Shown piece by piece: positions 49,749-59,073 of a DNA stretch of 64,000 nt. The notes beneath the pieces were generated by a model. The model was not told where the DNA came from and made no database searches. It saw only the letters and a list, made by a program, of their open reading frames with translations. A program made the translations under genes and the position numbers. How positions within the stretch are numbered: position 1 is the stretch's first letter; every line of letters starts with the position of its first letter. The stretch spans positions 3,826,256 to 3,890,255 of the forward strand of contig LR732703.1 of NCBI GenBank assembly GCA_902506565.1, given 5' to 3'. The DNA comes from Burkholderiales bacterium 8X (GTDB lineage Bacteria > Pseudomonadota > Gammaproteobacteria > Burkholderiales > Burkholderiaceae_C).

Positions 49749-50774
49749 ATGTCCAAGCCGCGAAGCGCAGAAGCAAACCCCTTGTCAGTTCCTCCGGTCG
49801 ATACCACCTCCACAGCCGATGTCTTGCGCCTGATCGCGAGCGACATGGCTGAAGTCGACCGCGTGATCGAGCGACGACTCGACACCGGCGTGCCACTGGT
49901 CAAGCAGGTCGCCAAGTACATCATCTCCGCCGGCGGCAAGCGCCTGCGTCCGGCGCTGCTGCTGCTGACCGCGGGAGCCCTCGGCGTCGAGGGCGCCCAG
50001 AAGTTCAACCTCGCGTCGGTCATCGAATTCATCCACACGGCCACCTTGCTCCACGACGACGTGGTCGACGAATCGACGTTGCGGCGCGGACGCCCGACTG
50101 CCAACGAGTCTTTCGGCAATGCGGCCAGCGTGCTGGTGGGCGACTTCCTCTATTCGCGCGCCTTCCAGATGATGCTCGACGCGAACAACCCGCGGGTCAT
50201 GGAGATCCTTGCCGAGGCGACCAACGTGATCGCGGAGGGCGAGGTCCTGCAGTTGATGAACATGCATGACCCGTCCCTGGACGAGGAAGCTTATCTGCGC
50301 GTGATTCGCTCCAAGACCGCCAAGCTGTTCGAGGCGAGCACGCGTCTCGCCGCAGTCCTTGCCGGGGCCGCCGCTCCCGTCGAAAACGCCTGCGCCGAAT
50401 ACGGTCAGGCGCTGGGCACGGCGTTCCAGGTCATCGACGACGTCCTGGACTATGCAGGCGAAGCCCTCGAAACAGGAAAGAACGTGGGCGACGATCTTCG
50501 CGAAGGCAAGACGACGCTTCCTCTCATCTTCGCCATGCAGCGCGGATCCGCGCAGGAGGCCGACCTGATCCGGGCGGCCATCCAGGCCGGAGATACGAGT
50601 CGTTTGGCAGAGATCGTCGGCATCGTGCGCGCGACCGGCGCGCTGGACGCGACTCGCGCCGCAGCCGCAGCCGAAGCGCAGCGCGCAATCGATGCGCTTC
50701 GCGACTTTCCGGCCAATCCGCACACCTCCGGTTTGCTACAATTGGCGGCTCAGTTGCTTGAGCGACGTGCCTGA
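49749..50774 (+). CDS. ispB: Polyprenyl (octaprenyl) diphosphate synthase
   Basis: 341 residues, a trans-prenyltransferase that makes the ubiquinone side chain. The first Asp-rich motif is LLHDDVVDESTLRRG and the second is QVIDDVLDYAGE; GGKRLRPALLLL matches the family. Two motif-flanking residues suggest a long-chain product but not its exact length. The start at 49749 is not backed by a ribosome site; a TTG at 49782 is an alternative. tRNA-Pro follows. Confidence 0.92.
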   Translation: MSKPRSAEANPLSVPPVDTTSTADVLRLIASDMAEVDRVIERRLDTGVPLVKQVAKYIISAGGKRLRPALLLLTAGALGVEGAQKFNLASVIEFIHTATLLHDDVVDESTLRRGRPTANESFGNAASVLVGDFLYSRAFQMMLDANNPRVMEILAEATNVIAEGEVLQLMNMHDPSLDEEAYLRVIRSKTAKLFEASTRLAAVLAGAAAPVENACAEYGQALGTAFQVIDDVLDYAGEALETGKNVGDDLREGKTTLPLIFAMQRGSAQEADLIRAAIQAGDTSRLAEIVGIVRATGALDATRAAAAAEAQRAIDALRDFPANPHTSGLLQLAAQLLERRA

Positions 50775-50818
50775 TGACCCGTGTAATGTGGGAGCTGGAC
50801 GAATGCTTCTGCAACCAT

Positions 50819-50895
50819 CGGGGTGTAGCTTAGCCTGGTAGAGCGCTACGTTCGGGACGTAGAGGCCGGAGGTTCGAATCCTCTCACCCCGACCA
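50819..50895 (+). tRNA. tRNA-Pro (anticodon CGG)
   Basis: A 77-base cloverleaf with encoded CCA. The 7-bp acceptor stem is CGGGGTG/CACCCCG, the D arm contains AGCCTGGTAGAGC, the anticodon stem CTACG/CGTAG encloses TTCGGGA (anticodon CGG, reading CCG), and the T arm is GGAGG-TTCGAAT-CCTCT. A short AGCCT/AGGCT stem with a T-rich loop follows immediately. Confidence 0.96.
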
Positions 50896-51016
50896 GCCTT
50901 TTTATAGGCTTCAAATGCAAAATGCTTCGCGGTCTGCCAGCAGCGCGGTTGTTTACAGCGTTTTGGCGATCAGCGATGATGGTGAAGCAAATTTTCACGA
51001 TTTTTACACCCGCTGA

Positions 51017-52747
51017 ATGGCCGCTGCCGATCCCATCGTCAAAGAACCGCCTACGGTTGCACTTCCAGGTCTTGCACGCGCGCTGATTTCGGCTGGAAAG
51101 CTTCCTGCCAAGGCCGCCGAGGAGATCTACCAGAAGTCGCTCAGCGGCCGTAGCAGTTTCATTGCGGAACTCACGGGTACCGGCGCGGTTTCCGCGGCCG
51201 ATCTGGCGCACACCCTTTCCAGCGCTTTCGGCGCGCCGCTTCTCGACCTCGACGCCATCGATCCGCAGCGGCTCCCCAAGGATCTTCTCGATCAGAAGCT
51301 GTGCCAGGCCTACCGCGTGGTGGTGCTCAGCAAGCGCAGCAATCGACTCATCGTCGCGACCGCTGATCCGTCCGACCAACAAGCCGCAGAAAAGATCAAG
51401 TTCGCCTCCCAGATGGGCGTCGACTGGGTCATCGCCGAGTACGACAAGCTCTCCCGCATGGTCGAGGCGGCTTCGGTCAGTGCGGCCGAGACCATCGACG
51501 GCATCATCGGAGCCGAGTTCGAGTTCGACGACATCTCGAGCGAGACCACCGAGTCCAACGAACAGGCCAGCGCCGAGGTCGAGGATGCGCCGGTCGTGCG
51601 CTTCCTGCACAAGATGCTGCTCGATGCGTTCAGCATGCGGGCCTCGGACATCCACTTCGAGCCGTACGAACACAACTACCGGGTTCGCTTCCGAATCGAC
51701 GGCGAGCTGCGCGAGATCGCATCGCCCCCGACCGTCATCAAGGAAAAGCTCGCCTCGCGCATCAAGGTGATCTCGCGACTCGACATCTCCGAGAAGCGCA
51801 TTCCCCAAGATGGCCGGATGAAGCTGAAGATCGGTCCCGATCGGGTCATCGACTTCCGCGTCAGCACCTTGCCGACACTCTTCGGCGAGAAGATCGTGAT
51901 TCGTATCCTCGACCCCAGCAGCGCACGCCTGGGCATCGACGCGCTGGGCTACGACGAGGACGAAAAGAAGCGCCTGATGACGTCCATCGGCAGGCCCTAC
52001 GGCATGATCCTGGTCACAGGCCCTACCGGTTCGGGCAAGACCGTTTCGCTCTACACCTGCCTCAACCTGCTCAACAAGCCGGGCGTCAACATCGCGACCG
52101 CCGAGGATCCGTCCGAAATCAACTTGCCGGGCGTCAACCAGGTCAATGTCAACGACAAGGCCGGCCTTACCTTCGCCACCGCCCTTCGGGCATTCCTGCG
52201 ACAGGATCCGGACATCATCATGGTGGGCGAAATCCGGGACATCGAAACCGCCGACATTTCCATCAAGGCGGCGCAGACCGGCCACCTGGTCCTGTCGACG
52301 CTGCACACGAACGATGCGCCGACCACCCTCACGCGGATGCGCAACATGGGCATCGCGCCCTTCAACATCGCATCCAGCGTGATCCTGATCACGGCCCAGC
52401 GGCTCGCACGGCGGCTTTGCACGGTGTGCCGCGCGCCTGCCGACGTGCCGCGCCAGGCGCTGCTCGATGCCGGCTTCAAGGATCGAGACCTCGACGGAAG
52501 CTGGAAGCCCTATCGAGCCGTGGGCTGTTCGGCCTGCAACAGCGGCTACAAGGGCCGGGTCGGCATCTACCAAGTGATGCCGATCTCCGAAGAAATCCAG
52601 AAGATCATTCTTCGCGATGGCAGCGCGCTCGACATCGCCAAGCAATCCGAGGCCGAAGGCGTCCGATCGTTGCGGCAATCGGGCCTCCGAAAAGTGGCGC
52701 AGGGCATGACGTCGCTCGAAGAAGTACTCGCAGTGACCAACGAGTAA
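51017..52747 (+). CDS. pilB: Type IV pilus assembly ATPase PilB
   Basis: 576 residues. An N-terminal GspE-type domain (about 1-150) precedes the secretion ATPase: Walker A GPTGSGKT, Asp box AEDPSEI, Walker B IIMVGEIRD and the His box TLHTNDA. A tetracysteine zinc site follows (CTVCRAP...GCSACNSGYKG). It powers pilin polymerisation. pilC and pilD follow directly, but no pilin gene lies in the window. It starts 121 bases after tRNA-Pro. Confidence 0.95.
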   Translation: MAAADPIVKEPPTVALPGLARALISAGKLPAKAAEEIYQKSLSGRSSFIAELTGTGAVSAADLAHTLSSAFGAPLLDLDAIDPQRLPKDLLDQKLCQAYRVVVLSKRSNRLIVATADPSDQQAAEKIKFASQMGVDWVIAEYDKLSRMVEAASVSAAETIDGIIGAEFEFDDISSETTESNEQASAEVEDAPVVRFLHKMLLDAFSMRASDIHFEPYEHNYRVRFRIDGELREIASPPTVIKEKLASRIKVISRLDISEKRIPQDGRMKLKIGPDRVIDFRVSTLPTLFGEKIVIRILDPSSARLGIDALGYDEDEKKRLMTSIGRPYGMILVTGPTGSGKTVSLYTCLNLLNKPGVNIATAEDPSEINLPGVNQVNVNDKAGLTFATALRAFLRQDPDIIMVGEIRDIETADISIKAAQTGHLVLSTLHTNDAPTTLTRMRNMGIAPFNIASSVILITAQRLARRLCTVCRAPADVPRQALLDAGFKDRDLDGSWKPYRAVGCSACNSGYKGRVGIYQVMPISEEIQKIILRDGSALDIAKQSEAEGVRSLRQSGLRKVAQGMTSLEEVLAVTNE

Positions 52748-52772
52748 CTCGACAAAACACAGGGAGAGAAAA

Positions 52773-53993
52773 ATGGCCACCGCAACCGCACCGCGAACTT
52801 TCAAGGAGTTCATCTACGAGTGGGAAGGCAAGGACCGCAATGGCAAGGTCGTCCGCGGCGAACTGCGTGCCGCCGGCGAGAACCAGGTCCAGGCTGCGCT
52901 CCGGCGCCAGGGCATCCTCGCCTCCAAGATCAAGAAGCGGCGGATGCGCTCGGGCAAATCGATCAAGCCCAAGGACATCGCGATCTTCACTCGCCAGCTC
53001 GCAACGATGATGAAGGCCGGCGTTCCGCTGCTGCAGGCCTTCGACATCGTTGGTCGAGGCAATGCCAATCCGAGCGTGGGCAAGTTGCTCAACGATATCC
53101 GCGGTGATGTCGAGACCGGCACCTCGCTCTCGGCGGCGTTCCGCAAGTTTCCCAAGTACTTCGACAACCTGTACTGCAACCTGGTCGAAGCAGGCGAAGC
53201 GGCCGGTATTCTCGAAGAGTTGCTGGACCGGCTGGCAACCTACATGGAGAAGACCGAGGCCATCAAGTCGAAGATCAAGTCGGCGTTGATGTATCCCACC
53301 TCGGTCGTCGTGGTCGCGTTCGTGGTGGTCGCGATCATCATGATCTTCGTCATCCCGGCCTTCAAGCAGGTTTTTACGTCCTTCGGTGCCGACCTGCCGG
53401 CGCCGACCCTGATCGTGATGGCGATCAGCGAGTTCTTCGTGAGCTACTGGTGGCTGATCTTCGGCGTGATCGGCGGCGGTCTTTATTTCTTCATCCAGGC
53501 CTGGAAACGCAACGAGCGGGTGCAACGCTTCATGGACCGGCTGCTGCTCAAGCTGCCGATCTTCGGCGCTCTCATCGACAAATCCTGCGTGGCGCGATGG
53601 ACGCGGACCCTCGCGACGATGTTCGCTGCCGGCGTGCCGCTGGTCGAGGCGCTGGATTCGGTCGGCGGCGCATCGGGCAACACGGTTTATGCCGATGCCA
53701 CCGTGAAGATCCAGCAGGAAGTCTCCACCGGCACCAGCCTTACCACGGCCATGACCAACGCCAACCTCTTTCCGTCGATGGTGTTGCAGATGACCGCGAT
53801 CGGCGAGGAGTCCGGATCGATCGACCACATGCTGGGCAAGGCTGCCGACTTCTACGAATCCGAGGTCGACGACATGGTGGCCGGGCTTTCGAGCCTGATG
53901 GAGCCGATCATCATCGTGTTCCTCGGCGTCATCATCGGCGGCATCGTGGTGTCCATGTACCTGCCGATCTTCAAGCTGGGCCAAGTTGTCTGA
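52773..53993 (+). CDS. pilC: Type IV pilus inner-membrane platform protein PilC
   Basis: 406 residues. Two T2SS-F domains (about 75-195 and 280-400) alternate with three membrane segments (about 175-200, 225-250, 378-400). The N-terminus FIYEWEGKDRNGKVVRGEL and TRQLATMMKAGVPLLQAFD are typical PilC. It links PilB to the growing pilus. A GGGAGAG site precedes the ATG, and its stop overlaps the pilD start (TGATG). Confidence 0.95.
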   Translation: MATATAPRTFKEFIYEWEGKDRNGKVVRGELRAAGENQVQAALRRQGILASKIKKRRMRSGKSIKPKDIAIFTRQLATMMKAGVPLLQAFDIVGRGNANPSVGKLLNDIRGDVETGTSLSAAFRKFPKYFDNLYCNLVEAGEAAGILEELLDRLATYMEKTEAIKSKIKSALMYPTSVVVVAFVVVAIIMIFVIPAFKQVFTSFGADLPAPTLIVMAISEFFVSYWWLIFGVIGGGLYFFIQAWKRNERVQRFMDRLLLKLPIFGALIDKSCVARWTRTLATMFAAGVPLVEALDSVGGASGNTVYADATVKIQQEVSTGTSLTTAMTNANLFPSMVLQMTAIGEESGSIDHMLGKAADFYESEVDDMVAGLSSLMEPIIIVFLGVIIGGIVVSMYLPIFKLGQVV

Positions 53994-54850
53994 TGCTGAT
54001 CTCGCAGGGCTACGATGCCGCGTTGGCAGGCATTCTGGGCCTGCTGATCGGCAGCTTTCTCAACGTCGTCATCTACCGGCTGCCGAAGATGCTGGAGCGT
54101 CAGTGGGCGGCCGAATGCGGCGCCGTGCAGGCAGCCTCCGACGGCATTGAGCCCGAAAAGGACACCGAAGCCTTCAACCTGATGGTGCCTCGGTCGCGCT
54201 GCCCGTCGTGCGGGCACGAGATCCGCTGGTTCGAGAACATTCCTGTGGTGAGCTACCTGGCCCTTCGCGGCAAGTGCGCGAGTTGCCGGGCGCCGATCAG
54301 TCCGAGATACCCGATGGTCGAACTCGCCACCGGTCTGCTCTTCGCCTGGTGCGTATGGCAGATGCCGGGGCAGCTGTCGGGCCTCGCATGGTGCGGGTTC
54401 GCCGCAGCCTTGCTGACGTTGGCGCTGATCGACTGGGACACGACCCTGCTGCCGGACGACATCACGCTGCCGCTGCTCTGGGCCGGCCTGCTGGCCGCCA
54501 CCGTGGGGCTGACTTCGGTATCGCTGCAGAGCGCGGTGCTCGGCGCGGTGGCCGGCTACCTGTCGCTCTGGAGCATCTACTGGCTCTTCAAGCTCACGAC
54601 CGGAAAAGAAGGCATGGGCTACGGCGACTTCAAGCTGTTCGCGGCCTTCGGTGCCTGGTTCGGCTGGCCTGCGCTGGTCCCGATCATCCTGATGGCCTCG
54701 GTGATCGGAGTCGTGGTAGGCCTCGCGCTCAAGCTCACCAGCGGCTTGCGTGAAGGCGGCTACGTACCGTTCGGGCCCTTTCTGGCTGCCGCCGGGTTCA
54801 CGGCCATGATCTTCGGACCCCAGGCGATCCTCGGCGTGATCGGCCTCTGA
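53993..54850 (+). CDS. pilD: Prepilin peptidase / N-methyltransferase PilD
   Basis: 285 residues, a membrane aspartyl protease with about eight membrane segments. The N-terminal cytosolic loop has two CxxC pairs (CPSCGHEIRWFENIPVVSYL and CASC), and the catalytic Asp residues lie in ALIDWDTTLLPDD and GYGDFKL (GxGD). It cleaves and methylates prepilins, and possibly T2SS pseudopilins made elsewhere. Coupled to pilC; coaE follows after 19 bases. Confidence 0.95.
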   Translation: MLISQGYDAALAGILGLLIGSFLNVVIYRLPKMLERQWAAECGAVQAASDGIEPEKDTEAFNLMVPRSRCPSCGHEIRWFENIPVVSYLALRGKCASCRAPISPRYPMVELATGLLFAWCVWQMPGQLSGLAWCGFAAALLTLALIDWDTTLLPDDITLPLLWAGLLAATVGLTSVSLQSAVLGAVAGYLSLWSIYWLFKLTTGKEGMGYGDFKLFAAFGAWFGWPALVPIILMASVIGVVVGLALKLTSGLREGGYVPFGPFLAAAGFTAMIFGPQAILGVIGL

Positions 54851-54869
54851 TTTCTCGCAGCGAGGCGAC

Positions 54870-55481
54870 ATGCGCATCGGCCTGAGCGGCGGCATCGGAA
54901 GTGGCAAGAGCACGGTGTCGTTGCTGCTGGTGGAGCTCGGCGCGGCCTTGATCGACACCGACGCGATCGCCCGCGCCATCGCGCAGCCGGGCGGTATCGC
55001 GATGCCGGCCATCGCCGAAGCCTTCGGCACCGCGGCAATCGGGCCCGACGGCGGCATGGACCGCGCGCGTATGCGCGAAATCGTCTTCGGCGACCGAGAT
55101 GCCAAGGCCAGGCTCGAGGGCATCCTCCATCCCCTCATCGGCGCCGAATGCGAGCGCCTCGCAGCGGAGGCCCACGCTTCCGGTCGACCGATCGTGTTCG
55201 ATGTGCCCTTGCTGGTCGAGTCCAGGCGATGGCGCGCCATCGTGGACCGCGTCCTCATCGTGGACGCCGAGCCCGACACGCAGGTCAGCCGCGTGATGTC
55301 GCGCTCCGGCTGGAAGGAAGCCGACGTCAGGGCCGTGATCGCCCAGCAGGCCGGACGCAAGCTTCGCCGGGCGGCCGCCGATGCCGTGATCTTCAACGAG
55401 GGGCTTTCGCTGGCCGAACTCTCTTCCGAGGTGCAGGCTCTTTGGACCGAATGGATGGGCGCGGCACGCGATAATCGCTGA
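54870..55481 (+). CDS. coaE: Dephospho-CoA kinase
   Basis: 203 residues. Last step of CoA synthesis. P-loop GGIGSGKST at the N-terminus, then the DTD-like IDTDAIA and a LID region (VMSRSGWKEADVRAVIAQQ). Placement after pilD is normal in betaproteobacteria. In related genomes zapD and yacG follow at once; here two O-acyltransferase genes intervene. Confidence 0.95.
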   Translation: MRIGLSGGIGSGKSTVSLLLVELGAALIDTDAIARAIAQPGGIAMPAIAEAFGTAAIGPDGGMDRARMREIVFGDRDAKARLEGILHPLIGAECERLAAEAHASGRPIVFDVPLLVESRRWRAIVDRVLIVDAEPDTQVSRVMSRSGWKEADVRAVIAQQAGRKLRRAAADAVIFNEGLSLAELSSEVQALWTEWMGAARDNR

Positions 55482-55523
55482 CCAGCCGCCACGCGCCTGC
55501 GCAGATGCAAGGCCGAAGTCCCG

Positions 55524-57017
55524 ATGCTCTTCAACTCGTACGCCTTCATCTTCTTTTTCTTCCCGCTGGTCGTTCTCGGCTTCTTCCTGATCGGCGCACG
55601 AAACGTCCGGGCCGCGGCAGGATTCCTGGCACTGGCGTCCCTGTTCTTCTACGGCTGGTGGAGCATCGAGGCCCTGCCCCTCCTGGTCGCCTCGATCTGC
55701 TTCAACTATTGGGCAGGACTCAAGCTGACGCCGGCACCCGATCGCAGCGACCGCAGCAGGAAGCGATTCCTGATCCTGGTGCTCGCGATCAACCTGGGCG
55801 TGCTGGCAGTTTTCAAGTACGCCAACTTCTTCGTCGGCAACGTGAACGAAGGCCTGGCTGCCTCGGGGCTTGCGCCCCTGCCGCTGCTGCACATTGCGCT
55901 ACCGATCGGCATCTCGTTCTACACCTTCACGCAGATCGCGTTCCTGGTGGACTGCTGGCAGGGCAAGGTGCGCGAGCGCAGCTTCATCCACTACGTGCTC
56001 TTCGTCACCTACTTCCCGCACCTCATTGCCGGCCCGGTGCTGCATCACGCGCAAATGATGCCGCAGTTCGCCAACCCTTCCACCTACCGAATCGATGCGG
56101 ACAAGGTGGCGCTCGGCCTCGGCATCTTCACCTTCGGACTCGCCAAGAAACTCCTGATCGCCGACCCGATGGGCCAGTACGCCGACCTGATGTTCAACGG
56201 CGTGCACAACGGTGTCTTGCCTTCGCTCTATACGGCCTGGTTCGGCGTGCTGGCCTATACGCTCCAGATCTACTTCGACTTCTCGGGCTACTCCGACATG
56301 GCGATCGGGCTCTCGTTGTGCCTGGGCGTGCAGTTGCCGCTCAACTTCAATTCGCCGTACAAGTCGACCAGCATCATCGAGTTCTGGCGGCGCTGGCACA
56401 TCTCGCTTTCGACCTTCCTGCGCGACTACCTCTACGTTCCGCTCGGCGGCAACCGCAAGGGGCCGGCGCGGCGCTACCTCAACCTGTTCCTGACCATGCT
56501 GCTCGGCGGCCTCTGGCACGGTGCGGCGTGGACCTTCGTGATCTGGGGCGCGCTGCATGGCGCCTACCTGATGATCAACCACTTGTGGGTCGCCAAGGTG
56601 CGACGCGGGCGGCCTGCCAGCCGCTTCGGTCATGTGCTCGGCTGGATGCTGACCTTCGTGTGCGTGATGATCGCCTGGGTGGTGTTCCGCGCCGAAAGCA
56701 TGCACGCCGCAGTCGCGGTCTACCAGGGCATGCTCGGCCTCCACGGCAACCCGGGCACCGCCTTCCGCGAGTTCGCGGTGCTGCCCTATCGCAAGCCTGA
56801 GTTCTTCCAGACCCTGATGCTCGCCATGTTCATCTGCCTTGCCTTGCCGCCAACCATCACGCTGCATCGGTGGATCCCGCGCGTCCAGGCCCTGGCCAGC
56901 TTCCCGAAGGTCGAATGGGTTTCCACCGGCGTGATTTCGCTGGCCAGCATCTACATGCTGGGGCTGTGCATTTCCAAGCTGGGAACGTACAGCCCCTTCC
57001 TCTACTTCCAGTTCTGA
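55524..57017 (+). CDS. MBOAT family O-acyltransferase (AlgI-like)
   Basis: 497 residues, about 11 membrane segments. MBOAT/AlgI signatures include ISFYTFTQIAFLVD, FVTYFPHLIAGPVLHH, SGYSDMAIG, EFWRRWHISLSTFLRDYLY and GGLWHGAAWTFVIWGALHG, whose His is the catalytic candidate. It would move acetyl groups across the inner membrane to a polysaccharide or peptidoglycan acceptor. The SGNH gene follows after 2 bases, so the two work together. The target polymer is unknown; no alginate or capsule genes are nearby. Confidence 0.92.
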   Translation: MLFNSYAFIFFFFPLVVLGFFLIGARNVRAAAGFLALASLFFYGWWSIEALPLLVASICFNYWAGLKLTPAPDRSDRSRKRFLILVLAINLGVLAVFKYANFFVGNVNEGLAASGLAPLPLLHIALPIGISFYTFTQIAFLVDCWQGKVRERSFIHYVLFVTYFPHLIAGPVLHHAQMMPQFANPSTYRIDADKVALGLGIFTFGLAKKLLIADPMGQYADLMFNGVHNGVLPSLYTAWFGVLAYTLQIYFDFSGYSDMAIGLSLCLGVQLPLNFNSPYKSTSIIEFWRRWHISLSTFLRDYLYVPLGGNRKGPARRYLNLFLTMLLGGLWHGAAWTFVIWGALHGAYLMINHLWVAKVRRGRPASRFGHVLGWMLTFVCVMIAWVVFRAESMHAAVAVYQGMLGLHGNPGTAFREFAVLPYRKPEFFQTLMLAMFICLALPPTITLHRWIPRVQALASFPKVEWVSTGVISLASIYMLGLCISKLGTYSPFLYFQF

Positions 57018-57019
57018 GC

Positions 57020-58030
57020 ATGACCCACGCAAAACTCTGGCTGCGTGTCTTCCTGGCGGGCTTCGCCGTGATCCTGGCGCTCCTGGGCATCACGCTCTTC
57101 ACTCCGGCTCCTTACGGTGATTTGTCTCGTGTGGCGCAGCTCTCCGATCGCTATTTCGGCTGGCGAGTCGACCAGCCGCAGGTCGCGCCGGAACTGCTGC
57201 GCGGCGTCACGGTCGACCAGGCCGACATCCTCGTGGTCGGCGACAGCTTCTCGATGTCCTTCAACTGGCAATCCGAGCTGGTCAAGGCGGGCTATCGGGT
57301 CAGCACGGTGTACTGGGGCAGCCTCGGCGACCAGGTCTGCAGCGACTTCAACGAGTGGATTCGCAAGGGCGGCTTCAAGGGCAAGCTGATCATCGTCGAA
57401 AGCGTCGAATACCTCCTCCAGATGCGCATGGACCGCAGCGCCGCCTGCAGCACCATGACGCAGCCGCTCCTGGCGTCGCCCGAGCCGCTCTGGAAGATGA
57501 CTCAGAAGGTGCCTGGCTTCGCCTTCAACTCCGGCGCCAGGCTCACGGCCGGCTGGCACACCTACCAGAACATGCGGATGGCCAAGGCGGGCGAAGTGAC
57601 CCGGGGCCTGCACCTGGTGCAGGTCCGCCAGGTCACCGGCGGTTGCAGCCAGTTCAGCAGCGAACTCTGCGAACGCATCCCGTTCCTTGCATCCGACTTC
57701 GAGAACGGCCCACTCACTGCCAAGACCGTGGAGCAGATGAAATCGTTCGAGAAGACGCGCAATGCAGTGCCGATGCTCTGGATGGTGATTCCGAACAAGA
57801 GCACGGTCTACCTCGATCCGCAATTCTCGAAAGGCTTCGTCGAGGCCTTCAACCAGACCGGCATGGGGCCGGACCTGTTCGCCTTCGCGCAGCAGCAACG
57901 CCACAAGGTGATCGACTTCTACCAGCCGAACGATACGCATCTCTCGATACGGGGCCTGCTCACGCTCGGCCCGGTGATGCTCGAGGCGGTTCGCGCAAGA
58001 CTCGGCGCGAGCCCGGCCTCTGCAACTTGA
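57020..58030 (+). CDS. SGNH/AlgX-AlgJ-like O-acetyltransferase partner
   Basis: 336 residues. An N-terminal membrane anchor (about 8-27) places the catalytic domain in the periplasm. The nucleophile motif is GDSFS at 74-78 (S76) and the C-terminal catalytic Asp-His is in NDTHLSIRG; this is the SGNH fold of AlgJ/AlgX/DltD-type proteins that take acyl groups from an MBOAT partner. It starts 2 bases after the MBOAT gene. The family match is by motifs; overall similarity to AlgX is low. Confidence 0.78.
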   Translation: MTHAKLWLRVFLAGFAVILALLGITLFTPAPYGDLSRVAQLSDRYFGWRVDQPQVAPELLRGVTVDQADILVVGDSFSMSFNWQSELVKAGYRVSTVYWGSLGDQVCSDFNEWIRKGGFKGKLIIVESVEYLLQMRMDRSAACSTMTQPLLASPEPLWKMTQKVPGFAFNSGARLTAGWHTYQNMRMAKAGEVTRGLHLVQVRQVTGGCSQFSSELCERIPFLASDFENGPLTAKTVEQMKSFEKTRNAVPMLWMVIPNKSTVYLDPQFSKGFVEAFNQTGMGPDLFAFAQQQRHKVIDFYQPNDTHLSIRGLLTLGPVMLEAVRARLGASPASAT

Positions 58031-58085
58031 AGCACATCGACCCGCCACATGCGACTATCATTTTGGCGTCTTAAGGGCTGACTGA

Positions 58086-58841
58086 TTGATCCTCTACGAG
58101 TACCCGTTCAACGAGCGCATCCGAACCTACCTGCGCCTCGAGCACCTCTTCCGCCGCCTCGGCGAACTGGTGCCCGCCGAGTCGCCGTTGATGCATCACT
58201 ATGCGCTCATCACGATCTTCGAGATCATGGACGTTGCCGCGCGCGCCGACCTGAAGGCCGACGTGCTTCGCGACCTGGACAAGCACAAGAACCTCTTCAA
58301 CAGCTACCGCGGCAATCCGGAAATCGCCGAGGCGGTGCTCGACCAGGTGGTGCACAAGCTCGAGGCCAACTTCTCGACGCTCAACACCCTCGCAGGCAAG
58401 GCAGGGCAGGCCCTCACCGAAAACGAATGGCTGATGAGCATTCGGAGCCGCGCCAGCATTCCGGGCGGCACCTGCGAGTTCGACCTGCCGGCCTACCATG
58501 CCTGGCAATACCGCCGGCCGGCAGAGCGGCGGGCGGATCTCGAGCGTTGGTCGTCCACTCTCGCGCCGCTGGCCGAATCCATCTACCTGCTGCTCAAGCT
58601 GCTGCGCGACGCCGACGTTCCGTACAAGGTCATCGCGGTCAAGGGCCAGTTCCAGCAGCCCTTGCCTTCGGGACGCAGCTTCCAGCTGCTGCGGCTTCGG
58701 ATCGATCCACGGCTCGGCCTCATACCGGAGATCAGCCTCAACCGGCTGATGGTCTCGATCCGCTTCATGAAACACGAGGCCGACGACCGGCTCCACCAGA
58801 GCACCGCAGACACCTCGTTCGAATTGACTCTCTGCGCATGA
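58086..58841 (+). CDS. zapD: Cell division protein ZapD (TTG start)
   Basis: 251 residues. ZapD bundles FtsZ filaments at the Z-ring. The N-terminus MILYEYPFNERIRTYLRLEHLF is the conserved family start. It begins at a TTG at 58086; a TGA lies directly upstream in frame, so no ATG start is possible, and AAGGG lies 8 bases upstream. It overlaps yacG by 4 bases (ATGA). Confidence 0.92.
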   Translation: MILYEYPFNERIRTYLRLEHLFRRLGELVPAESPLMHHYALITIFEIMDVAARADLKADVLRDLDKHKNLFNSYRGNPEIAEAVLDQVVHKLEANFSTLNTLAGKAGQALTENEWLMSIRSRASIPGGTCEFDLPAYHAWQYRRPAERRADLERWSSTLAPLAESIYLLLKLLRDADVPYKVIAVKGQFQQPLPSGRSFQLLRLRIDPRLGLIPEISLNRLMVSIRFMKHEADDRLHQSTADTSFELTLCA

Positions 58842-59047
58842 GCGAAGCCAACTCCTTCGGCGAACGGATCGTTCGCTGTCCGTCGTGCCGGGGCGACAGC
58901 GTCTATGCCCCCAGCAATCCGTACCGGCCGTTCTGCAGCGCGCGCTGCAAGGGCAACGATTTCGGCGCCTGGGCGAGCGAAGAATTCAAGCTGCCGGCCG
59001 AGAGTCCGCCGGACGACGAACCCTTCGGCGATCCGAAGCTGCAGTGA
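58838..59047 (+). CDS. yacG: DNA gyrase inhibitor / zinc-finger protein YacG
   Basis: 69 residues. The Cys4 zinc finger is CPSC...FCSARC (CPSCRGDSVYAPSNPYRPFCSARCK spans it), and the acidic C-terminal tail is DDEPFGDP. YacG binds GyrB and blocks DNA binding in E. coli. It is coupled to zapD by ATGA. The next gene is convergent. Confidence 0.92.
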   Translation: MSEANSFGERIVRCPSCRGDSVYAPSNPYRPFCSARCKGNDFGAWASEEFKLPAESPPDDEPFGDPKLQ

Positions 59048-59073
59048 TTCGGGTCAGATCGGGCCGACTCGGC

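Noticed and set aside
50819..50895. tRNA-Pro as an integration site for a genomic island
   Set aside because: No integrase and no repeated tRNA 3' end were seen, and pilB-pilC-pilD core genes follow directly.
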